64,000 nucleotides of DNA from Nostoc sp. CHAB 5834 (GCA_020829485.1 JAIVFU010000018.1:1-64000), one strand, 5' to 3'. Shown: positions 17,757 through 28,292, numbered from the stretch's first letter. Notes: generated from the letters alone by a model not told the origin. Translations and numbers: made by a program.

Positions 17757-18413
17757 ATGATTAATTTTAAATCTAAATTACTAAATGCAACTTTAGCTGT
17801 TACTGCTGCAATTCCCTTAGCTACTGCGGGATTATTTACCTCTGCTGGGTCTGCTCAAGCTGTAACCCTGAGTGGGAGTATTGGTCTTAATGGTACATCT
17901 GTCGTTCCTAATGATGGAAGCAATCCAGCTACTACTAGTATTACATTTACCGATGTTGATGGTGTTAGTAGTCCTAGCGGTGATTTTGCAGCCTTCTCAC
18001 CAACCTTATCAGGCACAGGTATTACCATTAGCACTCTAAATTTAACCAAGATAAGTGATTTAACAAGCACAATAGCTAAATACTCTACAGGCATTTACAC
18101 TCCATTCATTAATTTCGGATCACGAACCCTGGGTAGCACTACTGCCCTTCTGACCTTTGACCTAGATGATTCTGTAGTCACTAGAAATCAGATTTTTGAT
18201 GATACTATTTTGGACGTAGCGGGGATTACGGGGAAATTTAATTTCGATGGACAAACTATTGCGAGGGGCGCTCTGAGCGCTTCTGTTTCTGGAGCTTCAA
18301 GCACTTACCAGTTAACTCTCACCACTGTTCCTGAGCCAACCACAATGCTAGGCTTGGGTTTAGTTGGTGCTGGCATGGTTATATCTCGCCGCCGCAAAAG
18401 TTTCGCTCAATAG
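17757..18413 (+). CDS. PEP-CTERM sorting domain protein
   Basis: 218 residues. Signal peptide at residues 1-35 (ends SAGSAQA). The mature part is Ser/Thr-rich and beta-like, with no recognised domain. The C-terminus has VPEPTTMLGLGLVGAGMVI followed by SRRRKSF: the PEP motif, a membrane helix and a basic end, the sorting signal processed by exosortase before surface or exopolysaccharide delivery (family knowledge). AGGAG precedes the ATG. Two hairpins follow the stop. Confidence 0.9.
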   Translation: MINFKSKLLNATLAVTAAIPLATAGLFTSAGSAQAVTLSGSIGLNGTSVVPNDGSNPATTSITFTDVDGVSSPSGDFAAFSPTLSGTGITISTLNLTKISDLTSTIAKYSTGIYTPFINFGSRTLGSTTALLTFDLDDSVVTRNQIFDDTILDVAGITGKFNFDGQTIARGALSASVSGASSTYQLTLTTVPEPTTMLGLGLVGAGMVISRRRKSFAQ

Positions 18414-18433
18414 ACTTATCCTAAATATAAGAA

Positions 18434-18460
18434 AGTTACTTTTAGCAACTAAAAGTAACT
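18434..18460 (+). terminator. Stem-loop after PEP-CTERM gene
   Basis: Perfect 12-bp stem AGTTACTTTTAG / CTAAAAGTAACT with a three-base loop, 20 bp after the stop. Confidence 0.55.
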
Positions 18461-18472
18461 CTAATTTATCTA

Positions 18473-18522
18473 TTCGATCTGGCTGGAATACAAAATTTTT
18501 CCAATCAGGTCGAATTTTTTTA
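18473..18522 (+). terminator. Rho-independent terminator
   Basis: TTCGATCTGGCTGGAA pairs with TTCCAATCAGGTCGAA (two non-canonical positions), followed by a run of seven T. It ends transcription from the PEP-CTERM gene before the convergent HEAT-repeat gene. Confidence 0.8.
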
Positions 18523-18572
18523 TCGTCAGACAAATCTATTTAAGGATGACTTTTCATTAACCTGAGATAGAC

Positions 18573-19238
18573 TTAAACTGATTGCAAAGAAGTTTTGGCT
18601 TCATTAGCGATCGCTTCCATTTCATCATTAGCCAAAGTTTCTAATATAGATTTGGCTTCTGCACTACCCAAACGAGTCAAGGCTTGTACAAGTCTGTAAC
18701 GAATTTGCCAATCTGGATTGGTTGCATAGGGAGCCAACAAAGGAACTGCTTGTAAATCTCCCAAGTCACCTAAAGAACTAATAGCAGCAGTTTGGACTAA
18801 TTCGTTTTCTGATGAAAGTGCCTCTTTGAGTAGTTCAAAGGCTCGTGGATCGCCCAACTCTCCTAATGTGGCGATAATACTAAATTGTATTAACCATTCA
18901 CCAGTTGTATGGTAAAGGTGTTGCAAGTCTTCAAAAGCTTCATGTAACTTCAAAGCGCCCAAACAGTCTGCTGCTGCTGCTTGTACATCTACTTCGGAGT
19001 CATGAAGCAAGCGATCGCGCAAGATATCCAAGGATAACTGTAAATCTTGTGTTCCCAATGTATCCATTTGACTCACCGCCGAGTAACGCACACGCGAATT
19101 GCTATCGCCAATAGCAGTTTGAATTAATTCAAAGCCAATCGCAGGTTCCAGTCCGCGGATTTGATTTACTGCACGTAAGCGATCGCCTGAATTCTCAGAA
19201 CTGAGCAATTGCTTAACAGACTCCGGAGTAATACTCAT
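18573..19238 (-). CDS. nblB: HEAT-repeat protein, probable phycobilisome degradation protein NblB
   Basis: 221 residues made of about six HEAT-like repeats (for example RLRAVNQIRGLEPAIGFELI, VRYSAVSQMDTLG, VQTAAISSLGDLGDLQAVPL, IRYRLVQALTRLG). Length and spacing match NblB, needed for chlorophyll and phycobilisome breakdown under nutrient or light stress (family knowledge). Related phycobilin lyase HEAT proteins have similar repeats, but a lyase is unlikely because no linker or phycobiliprotein gene is nearby. It is on the same strand as the CBS gene and sigD, near the sigma factor and carB, as I recall for Anabaena. Confidence 0.7.
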   Translation of the reverse strand: MSITPESVKQLLSSENSGDRLRAVNQIRGLEPAIGFELIQTAIGDSNSRVRYSAVSQMDTLGTQDLQLSLDILRDRLLHDSEVDVQAAAADCLGALKLHEAFEDLQHLYHTTGEWLIQFSIIATLGELGDPRAFELLKEALSSENELVQTAAISSLGDLGDLQAVPLLAPYATNPDWQIRYRLVQALTRLGSAEAKSILETLANDEMEAIANEAKTSLQSV

Positions 19239-19319
19239 CTAGTTATCCTGATTTTCAAAGGTGTAAAAAATAGTGATTAGTCAACAGTTAAAAAACTCTG
19301 GACAAATGACAAATAACGA

Positions 19320-19784
19320 TTAATCTTGACTTGCTGCCATTGCCCGAATAATATCACCACGAGTAAGAATACCAATTACTTGATCCGTGTCGTCAAGTAC
19401 TGGCAAGCGGTGAACGCTGCGATCGTGCATGATTGTAGCGGCTTCCCTTAAAGTTTTATTAGGGGAAATAGTGATCGGGTTTTTACTCATCACCTCCCCA
19501 ACGGTTTGCCCTAAAGCCTTGTGCAAATCACGTTCATAAGTAGCAGGATTTTTTAAATAGATAACGCTATCAAGAAACATGATGTACGCAGGTGGAGTAA
19601 CACCAGTTTCTTGCCACATCAAATCGGTTTCTGATATAATACCCACCAATTTTCCGACATCATCCACAACAGGTAGTCCACTGATGTGGCGTTCTGCGAG
19701 AATTTGGATAGCTTCATTCAGTGGAGTTTCCACCCGAACGACAATAGGATCGCGGCTCATCACATCAGCAACGGTTTTAGGCAT
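19320..19784 (-). CDS. Two-CBS-domain protein
   Basis: 154 residues, two CBS domains back to back. First: VADVMSRDPIVVRVETPLNE ... HISGLPVVDDVGKLVGIISE. Second: VGEVMSKNPITISPNKTLRE ... VHRLPVLDDTDQVIGILTRG. Such stand-alone pairs bind adenine nucleotides and tune partner enzymes or transporters (family knowledge); the partner here is unknown. A 25-residue insert (ETGVTPPAYIMFLDSVIYL) links the domains, as in cyanobacterial and plastid CBSX-type proteins. Confidence 0.88.
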   Translation of the reverse strand: MPKTVADVMSRDPIVVRVETPLNEAIQILAERHISGLPVVDDVGKLVGIISETDLMWQETGVTPPAYIMFLDSVIYLKNPATYERDLHKALGQTVGEVMSKNPITISPNKTLREAATIMHDRSVHRLPVLDDTDQVIGILTRGDIIRAMAASQD

Positions 19785-19884
19785 TTATTTATTTACACTT
19801 TTAATTAAAGTCCCTGCGCTTATTGTAGAAAATTGCGGGACTCAACCTGATGCAATTAATAGATTGTTACGCTATTAGGCATTG

Positions 19885-19985
19885 AAAAGAGGAGGCAGGA
19901 GGCAGAAGGCAAAAGTTCTTTAAATTTTGAATTCATTTCTCCCTCATCATCCCCCACTCCCCACTCCCTACTCCCTACTCCCCAT
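19885..19985. repeat. Purine/pyrimidine STRR element between CBS and mutT
   Basis: GGAGGCAGGAGGCAGAAGGC on the left and ATCATCCCCCACTCCCCAC on the right around an AT-rich centre, so an imperfect inverted repeat made of STRR units. It runs into the last codons and stop of mutT. Confidence 0.65.
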
Positions 19986-20391
19986 CCCCTTTTAAAGCAG
20001 CAATAATTTGAATATTTGCTTTAGGAAAAGCAAACTCCTCCAGCTCTTCCAAAGTTACCCAGCGAATTTCATCGGATTCTAAAGGTTGGGGAACACCTGT
20101 AACATGGCGGCAGTGATGTACTGTGAGGGTAACGCGCAAGTCTGTATATGTGTGGTCAATAGTAATCAGATGCTCTCCTACTTCAATTACTATTCCCAGT
20201 TCTTCGGAAATTTCTCGTTGAATACACTCTTGTATAGTTTCACCAGGCTCAATTTTACCGCCAGGAAATTCCCACAAACCACCCATTGCTCCTTCTTTCC
20301 GACGGCGATCAATTAAAATTTGCTCTTGCTCGTTCCAAATTACTGCAACACCAATGATTTTATGGGGTGGGAGGGAGTTGGTTTTACTCAT
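19975..20391 (-). CDS. mutT: 8-oxo-dGTP diphosphatase MutT
   Basis: 138 residues. The Nudix box is GGKIEPGETIQECIQREI followed by SEELGI, matching GX5EX7REUXEEXGU. The N-terminus IIGVAVIWNEQEQILIDRRR and the WEFPGG sequence before the box are typical of MutT, which removes 8-oxo-dGTP. The last residues GDGE and the TAG stop are encoded within the GGGGATGGGGAGTAG start of an STRR array, which suggests the natural end has been altered. Confidence 0.85.
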   Translation of the reverse strand: MSKTNSLPPHKIIGVAVIWNEQEQILIDRRRKEGAMGGLWEFPGGKIEPGETIQECIQREISEELGIVIEVGEHLITIDHTYTDLRVTLTVHHCRHVTGVPQPLESDEIRWVTLEELEEFAFPKANIQIIAALKGDGE

Positions 20392-20980
20392 AGTTTATGG
20401 GAGATGGGCAGAGTTAACGATTCAAAATTCCAAATTAAAGATATTTCTGATAGGGCTTTAAATCCCGACTGTAGCAAGATCCAGCAGGGTAATTAATGCT
20501 ACATGTAATGTTTGGTGTCTTAAACTCTTTAATTTACAATAAAGTTCCTAATTTTTCACTTTTAATCCTTGATTCAAAGTATGCTGTTGACTCATAATAA
20601 AACTCGGCAGAGTTTACACTACTTTGCCGAGTTTGAATTTATTGCGAATATCATTTACTGTTTTGTTGGGTTTCGTGCCTCAACCCAAACTACGAATCGA
20701 GGTATTTTTCGATTTGGCGAAGGTATTGTTCATCGAGAACCACATTCTAAACCTCTGCGATAATCTCTGCACTCCTAATATGTAGTTAGGCAAAGCGCCT
20801 ATGCGTTTAAATTGCAATCTTAATTTGTCACTGTTTTGGATATTTTAAAAATATTTAGCTGATGCATGATTGGGAATTAGGGGCAAAGATTTCGCAGAGG
20901 CTTATTTTAAATTCGTATCGCTATGAATGTGACTAGGTAGAAACCCAACAACAATATTGAATTTCTCAAATTTTACATTT
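20392..20980. other. Gene-free stretch with terminator hairpin
   Basis: 589 bp, AT-rich, with a hairpin at 20600-20634. No gene recognised. Confidence 0.5.
20600..20634 (-). terminator. Probable bidirectional terminator
   Basis: AAACTCGGCA and TGCCGAGTTT form a perfect 10-bp stem with a 15-base loop. It lies about 345 bp after the DUF760 stop. On the minus strand it is followed by TTATTATG, so it is a weak terminator candidate. Confidence 0.5.
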
Positions 20981-21325
20981 CTAGTCAATTTCGCTGCTGT
21001 TGGTTTCAGATCCTTGTAGGGCGATTTCAAAATCCATTCTCTGTTCAGCGTTACGCAAGAAATAACCACTAATCATCGCAGAAGCAAGAAGCCGACCTAG
21101 ACTTTCTCGACTGGTAGTTACAGTAACGCCAAAGCTTTCTGAAGGTAGATTACCCAATAGTCCTGTAATATTCCGTTCCATTACCTGAAAAACTTCGGCA
21201 GATGTGGGCTTAGATAGTTGGGTAACTGTTTCTGGACTCAAGGATTTAACATACTGCCATAGTAAATCGCTAGTTTCTGATTCGCTATTGAAAAATTCTG
21301 AGACACGATTGGATGAGTTATTCAT
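20981..21325 (-). CDS. DUF760 protein
   Basis: 114 residues, function unknown. LLWQYVKSLSPETVTQLSKP and VFQVMERNITGLLGNLP with the later LGRLLASAMISGYFLRNAEQ are conserved features of DUF760, a family shared by cyanobacteria and plants (seen and known). All helical by eye, no signal or membrane part. It is preceded by a spacer and sigD on the same strand. Confidence 0.8.
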   Translation of the reverse strand: MNNSSNRVSEFFNSESETSDLLWQYVKSLSPETVTQLSKPTSAEVFQVMERNITGLLGNLPSESFGVTVTTSRESLGRLLASAMISGYFLRNAEQRMDFEIALQGSETNSSEID

Positions 21326-21525
21326 TTATTAGCTCCTTAACTACCACTGCTAGCTGCGGTGCTTGTGATTTGAATATTAAATGTCTGTTTTGGTTCAGAC
21401 TTAGCTAGCTCTTTTGTCTTCCTGTCAACTAATGTAACAGCCAAGCTTAAGAGTGGAAGTAGGCGTAACCGTACCAAAGTCAGCGTATTTTCTCACCCAT
21501 TGATCATTCGTCCTTTGTAAATAAC

Positions 21526-21562
21526 TAATAACAAAGGACTAATGACTAATGACTAATGACTA
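21526..21562. repeat. TAATGAC heptamer array at the end of sigD
   Basis: ACTAATG repeated about four times. On the minus strand the sigD stop TAG lies inside the first unit. Confidence 0.7.
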
Positions 21563-22558
21563 ACTTGCCAAATATTCACCCATGTTGGCTTTAGACTTGC
21601 GAAGTTTGGTTAAAGCTTCCCGCTCAATTTGCCGGACTCGTTCTCGGCTGATGTTCAGGATTTCACCAATTCTAGCCAGCGTCAAGGCTTGCCCATCAGT
21701 TAAGCCAAAGCGCAGCGTGATCACTTCCTTCTGTTGTGGCGTGAGATCACCCATCAGGCGATCTAAGTCATAAGATAAGGAAGATTGCATGACAAACTCT
21801 TCTGGAGATGCTCCTGGATCTTCCAGCATTTCTCCGAGTTCGGTGTCGTAATTATCACCCAAGCGCAAATCTAAGGAAAGGGGCAAACGCGCCTTTTCTA
21901 GATACTCTCGCACTTGTTTGGGGGTCAATTCTAATTCTTCAGCTAGCTCACCAGCTGTCGGAGCGCGTCCCAATTTTTGAGACAATTGGCGCTGGGCCTT
22001 TTTAATTTTATTTAATTTTTCAGTAATATGGATAGGCAGCCGAATAGTGCGGGCTTTTTCGGCTATAGCACGAGTAATAGCTTGCCGAATCCACCAATAG
22101 GCATAAGTAGAAAATCTATACCCTTTGGTAGGGTCAAACTTTTCTACGCCCCGTTGCATACCAATACTACCTTCTTGGATCAAGTCGAGTAAATCGACGT
22201 TGCGCTTTATGTACTTTTTGGCAACGGAGACTACCAGCCGCAAATTGGCTTCTACCATCTTACGCTTGGCAATCTCACCATCAGCGATCGCTTCGTTCAA
22301 CTCTCCTGGTTCTAGCTTTGTCGCTTTGGCCCATTCTTCTAAAGTCGGTTGACGACCTAACTGGGTGGCAAGAGATTCTCTTGATTCGTGCAAAGTGCAA
22401 GAACGTTGCACCTGTTTACCATAGAAAATCTCTTCCTCGTGTGTTAAGAGTGGCACACGGCCAATCTCACGCAGGTAAGTCCGCACGAGGTCTGTGGCTG
22501 TCTGAGCGGTCTTCATGGCGCTACTCTTTGGTAATGATGGGTTTGGCGGTAGGGTCAT
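21560..22558 (-). CDS. sigD: Group 2 RNA polymerase sigma factor, SigD type
   Basis: 332 residues. A sigma-70 factor without the long region 1.1 of SigA. Region 1.2 ([20 protein letters not shown]), 2.1-2.4 ([45 protein letters not shown]), 3 ([13 protein letters not shown]) and 4 (ITLRFGL, helix-turn-helix [18 protein letters not shown]) are complete. The subgroup is chosen because carB and dps follow on the same strand, as I recall around Anabaena sigD; the other group 2 factors cannot be fully excluded. The stop lies within a repeat array. Confidence 0.8.
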   Translation of the reverse strand: MTLPPNPSLPKSSAMKTAQTATDLVRTYLREIGRVPLLTHEEEIFYGKQVQRSCTLHESRESLATQLGRQPTLEEWAKATKLEPGELNEAIADGEIAKRKMVEANLRLVVSVAKKYIKRNVDLLDLIQEGSIGMQRGVEKFDPTKGYRFSTYAYWWIRQAITRAIAEKARTIRLPIHITEKLNKIKKAQRQLSQKLGRAPTAGELAEELELTPKQVREYLEKARLPLSLDLRLGDNYDTELGEMLEDPGASPEEFVMQSSLSYDLDRLMGDLTPQQKEVITLRFGLTDGQALTLARIGEILNISRERVRQIEREALTKLRKSKANMGEYLAS

Positions 22559-23113
22559 TAAGGGATAGATGCTTTTTTAGGGTGCTACCCAGTTAGGCTG
22601 GGAACCTATGCTATGGTTTGCAACTTACACATCCGAAAAACTCGGCTGCTCATAATAATCAAATTTAGGCTTCTTAACTGCTAAAAGGTACAGCTATTTC
22701 CTAGTTGGCACAAGTATCTACAGTTAGATAAAAGATCGCTTTTTAAACATTTTTCTATTGGAGCCATATTAACAATTGTAACATTTATGAGAATATTTTG
22801 GCTATATGGCGACATTAAATTTCCTGGTTGTTCCAGTTCATGCAACGTCGCCCTTTCTCTCTAGGCTGACTTGAAGTAAATTTAAGAAATTCTCAGGTTC
22901 AAATAATTTTCCTCATATTTGTTAAGATATCTTTAATGAGAACTATAGTCATTCTCTTATAACAATTACTTAATTTTTTTGGGGAGTGGGGAGTGGGGAG
23001 TCGGGAATGGGGAATGGGGAATGGGGAATGGGGAATGGGACATTGGGCATTGGACAATAATAGTTATTCTCCCCCTGCCTCCCCTGCCTCCCCTACTCCC
23101 CACTCCCCACTCC
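22559..23113. other. sigD upstream spacer and STRR array
   Basis: 22559-22977 is AT-rich with no gene seen and should hold the sigD promoter. From 22978 to 23113 there is a repeat block: GGGGAGTGGGGAGT-type units on the left, CCCCACTCCCCACTCCC on the right, with an AT-rich centre. Confidence 0.5.
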
Positions 23114-23125
23114 CTACTCCCTCGC
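22978..23125. repeat. Inverted-repeat STRR element (GGGGAGT / ACTCCCC)
   Basis: Left arm of GGGGAGTGGGGAGT and GGGGAATGGGGAATGG units, right arm of CCTGCCTCCCCTACTCCCCA and CCCCACTCCC. The right arm enters the carB 3' end, whose TAG stop is in the repeat. Confidence 0.75.
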
Positions 23126-26100
23126 AATCGGGCAATACTCTTGAATGGTTTTTACGTCCAAAGTCGTATTTTGTAAAGAACGGATGGCGGCGACGGTAGC
23201 TTTCGCACCGGCGATGGTAGTAATTATGGGAATTTTGTAAGCTAAAGCTGTGCGGCGGATTAACCTAGCATCAGTGTGGGCTTCTTCTCCTGAAGGTGTG
23301 TTGATAATAAGTTGGATTTTCTGGTTCTTGATTGCATCTAGGACGTGGGGACGGCCTTCGTGGAGTTTTAACACCAATTGAATATTTAACCCCTGTTCGA
23401 GAAGAACTCGCCGTGTACCAACGGTAGCCATCACTGTAAAGCCCAAATCGATAAACTCTTTCACCACACCACCGGCAGACGCTTTATCGCGATCGCTCAT
23501 TGATACAAATACAGTTCCACTTAGTGGTAAACGCTCCCCAGCACCCAATTCTGCTTTGGCAAAGGCCCGGCCAAAGTCGCTGTCAATCCCCATCACCTCA
23601 CCAGTGGATCTCATTTCTGGGCCCAATATTGTATCAGTTCCTGGGAATTTATTAAAGGGTAATACTGCTTCTTTTACAGCAATATGTGTGGGTATGATTT
23701 CCTCGGTAAAATGTAGCTCCTCTAAGGTTTTACCTGACATAATTAAGGACGCTAGTTTCGCCAACTGTATGCCCGTTGCTTTAGAAACAAATGGGACTGT
23801 ACGCGAGGCGCGGGGGTTGGCTTCCAAAATATAAACTTGGGGAGAATAACTGCTTGCACCCACAACGGCAAATTGGATATTCATCAACCCCACGACTGAC
23901 AACGCTTGCGCTAGCTGCACCGTCCATGTGCGAATTTGATTGAGAACTGCTGGTGATAGGGAAATGGAAGGTAAAGAACAAGCGGAATCTCCTGAGTGAA
24001 TCCCTGCTTGCTCGATGTGTTCCATGATGCCACCAATCACTACCCGTCCGGTATGATCGGCGATCGCATCTACATCGACTTCGATCGCATTTTCCAAAAA
24101 CTTATCAATCAAAATCGGATGTTCTGGTTCCACTAGTACCGCAAAGGTCATGTAGCGTTCCAACTCAGCATCGGAATAAACGATTTCCATCGCTCGTCCC
24201 CCCAACACATAGCTGGGACGCACCACCACCGGATAGCCAATGCGTTTGGCGACAATCAGCGCGTCTTCATAACTCCGCGCAATACCATTAGGCGGTTGGG
24301 AAATATTCAACTGTTGGAGAATTTTTTCAAACCGCTCCCGGTTTTCTGCCATATCGATGGAATCTGGCGATGTACCCCAAATTTTGGTCAGGAGTCCTGA
24401 TGTATCATTGCTGAGAAACTCTTGTAACGGGATAGCCAACTTTAGCGGTGTTTGTCCGCCAAACTGGATAATCACCCCGACTGGATTTTCAGTTTCGATG
24501 ATGTTAAGGACATCTTCTTTTGTTAAAGGCTCAAAGTAAAGGCGATCGCTAGTATCGTAGTCTGTCGAAACTGTCTCTGGGTTAGAGTTGACCATAATCG
24601 TCTCATACCCCGCCTTCTTCAAAGCATAAGCAGCGTGACAACAACAATAATCAAACTCAATTCCTTGGCCAATGCGGTTGGGGCCACCACCCAAAATCAA
24701 TACTTTTGGCTTGGTTGCTGGCATTACCTCTGTTTCTTCTTCGTAGGTAGAATAGTAGTAGGGAGTAAACGCTTCAAACTCAGCAGCGCAGGTATCTACG
24801 GTTTTATAAACTGGGATAATCCCTAGTGACTTGCGGTAAGCGCGAACTTCATCTTCGGTGGTTTTGGTGGCATAAGCAATTTGGCGATCGCTATATCCAT
24901 CGCGCTTCACTTTATAAAGTTGCTCTTTTGTCAATTGCTGTAAAGGTGTCCGCTTCAGGAATTTCTCGACATCTAGCAATTGCTGTAATTTATCTAGGAA
25001 CCATAGATCAATACCAGTGAGTTCATAGATTTCTTCAATAGTCATCCCTTGCTGTAAGGCATGGCGCACGGCGAAAATGCGATCGGGGTTAGGTGTCCGC
25101 AGTTGGGCGCGGATTTGTTCACCACTGGGTAACTTTTCGGCTTTGTCGCAACCCCAACCAGCGCGTCCGGTTTCCAGCGATCGCAGCGCCTTTTGGAAGG
25201 ATTCGTTGAATGTGCGCCCAATTGCCATTGCTTCCCCGACAGACTTCATTTGAGTTGTCAGCACTGGATCAGATCCGGGGAACTTTTCAAAGGCGAAGCG
25301 AGGAATTTTTGTCACCACATAGTCAATTGTCGGCTCAAAAGACGCGGGAGTTTTCTTGGTGATGTCATTTTGAATTTCATCCAAGGTGTAGCCCACAGCC
25401 AATTTTGCGGCAATTTTAGCGATGGGGAAACCCGTAGCTTTAGAAGATAAAGCCGAACTGCGGGAAACGCGGGGGTTCATCTCAATTACAACCACATCTC
25501 CATTAACCGGATTGACGGCAAACTGGATATTAGAACCACCAGTTTCCACACCTATCTCGCGGATGATTTTAATTGCCATATCCCGCAGCCTTTGATATTC
25601 TTTATCAGTGAGGGTTTGCGCGGGAGCCACGGTAATTGAGTCTCCGGTGTGGATGCCCATAGGGTCAAGGTTTTCGATGGAGCAGATAATCACCACATTA
25701 TCTGCCAAATCACGCATCACTTCGAGTTCATATTCTTTCCAGCCGAGTAAAGACTGGTCAATGAGAATTTGCGAAACAGGGCTAGCATCTATACCTACCT
25801 GTGCCATTTCTTCAAATTCTTCTTGGTTGTAAGCAATACCGCCGCCACTTCCACCCATTGTGAAAGCTGGACGAATAATTAGGGGATAAGTACCAATTTG
25901 ACGGGCAACAGCTTTGGCTTCTTCTAGAGTTTCGGCTGTGTCGCTGGGACACACAGCTACCCCAATCCTTGCCATTGCCTCACCAAAAAGTTTTCGATCT
26001 TCGGCTTTTTCAATGGCTGGTAGTTTAGCGCCGATTAACTCAACGCTGTACTTTTCCAACACCCCATTTTTAGCTAAAGCAACGGCGAGATTGAGGGCGG

Positions 26101-26380
26101 TTTGTCCTCCCATCGTTGGTAGGAGAGCATCAGGGCGTTCTTTTTCAATGACTTTTTCGACCAATTCTGGTGTCAACGGCTCAATGTAAGTGCGATCGGC
26201 CGTTTCCGGGTCGGTCATAATCGTTGCAGGGTTGGAGTTGACCAAAACCACTTCATAGCCTTCTTCTCGCAGCGCTTTGCAGGCTTGAGTGCCAGAGTAG
26301 TCAAACTCACAGGCTTGTCCAATCACAATTGGGCCAGAGCCTAACAGTAGAATCTTCCGGAGGTCATCACGGCGGGGCAT
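23114..26380 (-). CDS. carB: Carbamoyl phosphate synthase large subunit
   Basis: 1088 residues, full length. It makes carbamoyl phosphate from bicarbonate, ammonia (supplied by CarA) and two ATP for arginine and pyrimidine synthesis. Two homologous ATP-grasp halves are visible: [17 protein letters not shown] and [19 protein letters not shown] begin the pre-ATP-grasp domains, and [16 protein letters not shown] and [16 protein letters not shown] are the matching active-site segments. A C-terminal MGS-like allosteric domain ends the protein ([16 protein letters not shown] ... [19 protein letters not shown]). carA is not in the window. The last codons lie beside an STRR repeat. Confidence 0.96.
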   Translation of the reverse strand: MPRRDDLRKILLLGSGPIVIGQACEFDYSGTQACKALREEGYEVVLVNSNPATIMTDPETADRTYIEPLTPELVEKVIEKERPDALLPTMGGQTALNLAVALAKNGVLEKYSVELIGAKLPAIEKAEDRKLFGEAMARIGVAVCPSDTAETLEEAKAVARQIGTYPLIIRPAFTMGGSGGGIAYNQEEFEEMAQVGIDASPVSQILIDQSLLGWKEYELEVMRDLADNVVIICSIENLDPMGIHTGDSITVAPAQTLTDKEYQRLRDMAIKIIREIGVETGGSNIQFAVNPVNGDVVVIEMNPRVSRSSALSSKATGFPIAKIAAKLAVGYTLDEIQNDITKKTPASFEPTIDYVVTKIPRFAFEKFPGSDPVLTTQMKSVGEAMAIGRTFNESFQKALRSLETGRAGWGCDKAEKLPSGEQIRAQLRTPNPDRIFAVRHALQQGMTIEEIYELTGIDLWFLDKLQQLLDVEKFLKRTPLQQLTKEQLYKVKRDGYSDRQIAYATKTTEDEVRAYRKSLGIIPVYKTVDTCAAEFEAFTPYYYSTYEEETEVMPATKPKVLILGGGPNRIGQGIEFDYCCCHAAYALKKAGYETIMVNSNPETVSTDYDTSDRLYFEPLTKEDVLNIIETENPVGVIIQFGGQTPLKLAIPLQEFLSNDTSGLLTKIWGTSPDSIDMAENRERFEKILQQLNISQPPNGIARSYEDALIVAKRIGYPVVVRPSYVLGGRAMEIVYSDAELERYMTFAVLVEPEHPILIDKFLENAIEVDVDAIADHTGRVVIGGIMEHIEQAGIHSGDSACSLPSISLSPAVLNQIRTWTVQLAQALSVVGLMNIQFAVVGASSYSPQVYILEANPRASRTVPFVSKATGIQLAKLASLIMSGKTLEELHFTEEIIPTHIAVKEAVLPFNKFPGTDTILGPEMRSTGEVMGIDSDFGRAFAKAELGAGERLPLSGTVFVSMSDRDKASAGGVVKEFIDLGFTVMATVGTRRVLLEQGLNIQLVLKLHEGRPHVLDAIKNQKIQLIINTPSGEEAHTDARLIRRTALAYKIPIITTIAGAKATVAAIRSLQNTTLDVKTIQEYCPIARE

Positions 26381-26487
26381 AGTCGTTGCCTTGGAGTACG
26401 AGAATACAAATCCTGATTATTTTAAGGGTCTTTATCCCCTCTCGTGCTTTTTATTATTAAGTTTTCTAAGTTTGATGACAAAAAGAA

Positions 26488-26562
26488 GTGGGGAGTAGGG
26501 AGTAGGGAGTGGGGAGTAGGGGGAAGGGGGGAGAATAAAAAATTATCTCTTTCCCCCCTGCT
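26488..26562. repeat. Inverted-repeat STRR element
   Basis: GGGGAGTAGGGAGTAGGGAG, then GGGGGGAGAATAAAAAATTA and CTCTTTCCCCCCTG. Same architecture and same centre as the block at 27772-27870. Confidence 0.65.
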
Positions 26563-26874
26563 CCACCTCGGCTACGCTACTTCGACTACGCTCAGTACAA
26601 GTCACGGCAAGCCTGCCCCTCTGCCTATTTTCAATGCCCAATTATTATTTTGTATTTCTAATTTTATTTAATTGCGATGCTAAAAATTTTAAAGTTTTTG
26701 CGAATCTTTATTATTTAATTTAATTAGATTTGGCAACAGATGGTTATATATTCTGGCATATACCTATCTAACTTATTAAATATAAATAAATTTCTTAACT
26801 AAAAATATTTGTTAACTATCTAATTGCTAAAGATTTGCAACGTTAAATATTATGAAAATATGTTTACTTAGATT

Positions 26875-26917
26875 AAAAATGGCAGAGAGATAAGAATACC
26901 ATCCTCTGCCATTTTTT
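26875..26917 (-). terminator. Terminator of dps (bidirectional)
   Basis: ATGGCAGAG and CTCTGCCAT form a 9-bp stem with flanking A and T runs on both sides. It lies about 70 bp downstream of the dps stop. Confidence 0.75.
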
Positions 26918-26989
26918 ATAATATTTTAAGAGTTAGTGCTGCTAACTTTTTGTTTCAGTCTAGGTAGACAAATCTAGATTATGAGAGTT

Positions 26990-27544
26990 TTAGCTTTGAG
27001 CAGCTTGGACAAACCCTAAAGTTAAGCTGTCTTTAGCGAGGAAGTGAGATAAATGATATGCACGTTCCTCAGTTTTCAACAAAATCTTTTCGTACAGATA
27101 GCGTGTACCCCGATCGCCTAAACTCTCTGCCTGAGCAGCTTGACGACGAATTACGCCAATGATTGCTTGTTCGGCAGCTAGGTCATTTTCCACCATTTTG
27201 CGAGAGGAATATACACCTTCAGATTCTTGTTCAAAACAGGTTAATTCTGCTAATTTGCTGAAGGTCGCTACTGGCACGCCACCCAGTCCATCCAAACGTT
27301 CTCCAATTTCATGAACGTGGTCTTGTACTTGGTTGTAGCTTTCGTTAAAAAACTCATGCAGAGAGTAAAATTCTGAGCCTTCAACTACAAAATGATGCTT
27401 TTGGTACTGCAAGTATAGTGCCTGGAAACTAGCTAATACAACGTTGAATCCTTCTGTCACTGGAGCAGTTACGCTGTGATCCAACAACACAGGGTTGTCA
27501 TATACATTACCAAAATTCCGTAACAAAGTTTGTGTTTCAGACAT
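26990..27544 (-). CDS. dpsA: Dps-family DNA-binding ferritin-like protein
   Basis: 184 residues. Dps dodecamers oxidise and store iron and shield DNA in stress (family knowledge). The family's ferroxidase elements are visible: [20 protein letters not shown] (His ligand) and [19 protein letters not shown] (Asp/Glu ligands), with the preceding LVSFQALY type helix. The ending [19 protein letters not shown] completes the last helix. Monocistronic with a terminator. It is near sigD and carB, matching the order I recall for Anabaena alr3808-alr3810. Confidence 0.93.
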   Translation of the reverse strand: MSETQTLLRNFGNVYDNPVLLDHSVTAPVTEGFNVVLASFQALYLQYQKHHFVVEGSEFYSLHEFFNESYNQVQDHVHEIGERLDGLGGVPVATFSKLAELTCFEQESEGVYSSRKMVENDLAAEQAIIGVIRRQAAQAESLGDRGTRYLYEKILLKTEERAYHLSHFLAKDSLTLGFVQAAQS

Positions 27545-28019
27545 TGCGTTCCTCTCTTTATTAACAGTTATAGATTTTAACTGCTTATTCTTAACATATT
27601 AACATTTTAATAATAAGAGCAAGCCAATTCGCCATGTCAATATTTTGTATTTTTGCTTACTAAAAATCTCAAGTTTATTGTCGGCTGGATGATGGTACAC
27701 TCATCAAGTTGCATAATTTTCTCATTATCATTGACATGCCAGATTAAATGTGCATCTTTCCTAACAAGAGCAGGGAGTGGGGAAGAAGCAAGGGAGCAGG
27801 GGGCAGGGCGCAAGGGAGAGAATAAAAAATTAAAATTAGCTCTCTCCCCCCTGCCCACTGCCCCCTTTCAATATGGAATGGCTGCAAAAATTTGATTTTT
27901 TTCCAAAATTACTGAGAATTGTTTGCACTTAAGGTATGCTGGTTTTAAGAGGTTAAATTCTTTAGACTTTCAAAAAGCAGAGAGTTAAATGGCGGTAGTT
28001 ACTGCAAGTTTGTTGCACT
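27545..28019. other. dps upstream spacer with STRR element and short ORF
   Basis: Holds the purine/pyrimidine repeat at 27772-27870 and a 19-residue ORF at 27989-28048 with ATG start, overlapping the following gene in another frame. The rest has no recognised feature. Confidence 0.45.
27772..27870. repeat. Inverted-repeat STRR element
   Basis: GGGAGCAGGGGGCAGGGCGC on the left, GAATAAAAAATTAAAATTAG centre, and CTCTCTCCCCCCTGCCCACT on the right. Same shape as 26488-26562. Confidence 0.65.
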
Positions 28020-28034
28020 TTGAGGGCAATTCTC

Positions 28035-28292
28035 TTGAAATCGTTTAGTTCAGAAATAGAAAGCAGCCACCTTGTAGAGGTGAATTGGGCAGATCGCTGG
28101 CAAGTCTATCAACGCCTAAAGGAGTTAGACATTCCCTGTAGTTGTACGGCTAACCAGCCATTGCAAGTTGAAATTGACTCTCCTATGACAGTTATTCAAC
28201 TTTGGAGTGTGATACGGCGATTAACAGCCTCTCGTCAAGACCAGATTTGGACTCTTGAATGTTGCTGGAAAAGTCGCTATCAACAGTTCTAA
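28035..28292 (+). CDS. Asr1405/Asl0597-family small protein
   Basis: About 85 residues from TTG at 28035 (MKSFSSE), with GAGGG 8 bases ahead; TTG at 28020 is the alternative. The stretch VEVNWADRWQVYQRLKELDI, then CSCTANQPLQVEI and TVIQLWSVIRRL, matches the cyanobacterial Asr1405/Asl0597 family of unknown role. Small, soluble and single-domain. It may be coupled to the 19-residue ORF upstream (27989-28048), which overlaps its start. Confidence 0.75.
   Translation: MKSFSSEIESSHLVEVNWADRWQVYQRLKELDIPCSCTANQPLQVEIDSPMTVIQLWSVIRRLTASRQDQIWTLECCWKSRYQQF

Larger units (their letters stand above)
26381..26989. other. Gene-free spacer between carB and dps
   Basis: 609 bp with an STRR element at 26488-26580 (purine arm, centre GAATAAAAAATTATC, pyrimidine arm) and the dps terminator at 26875-26917. 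No gene seen. Confidence 0.55.
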
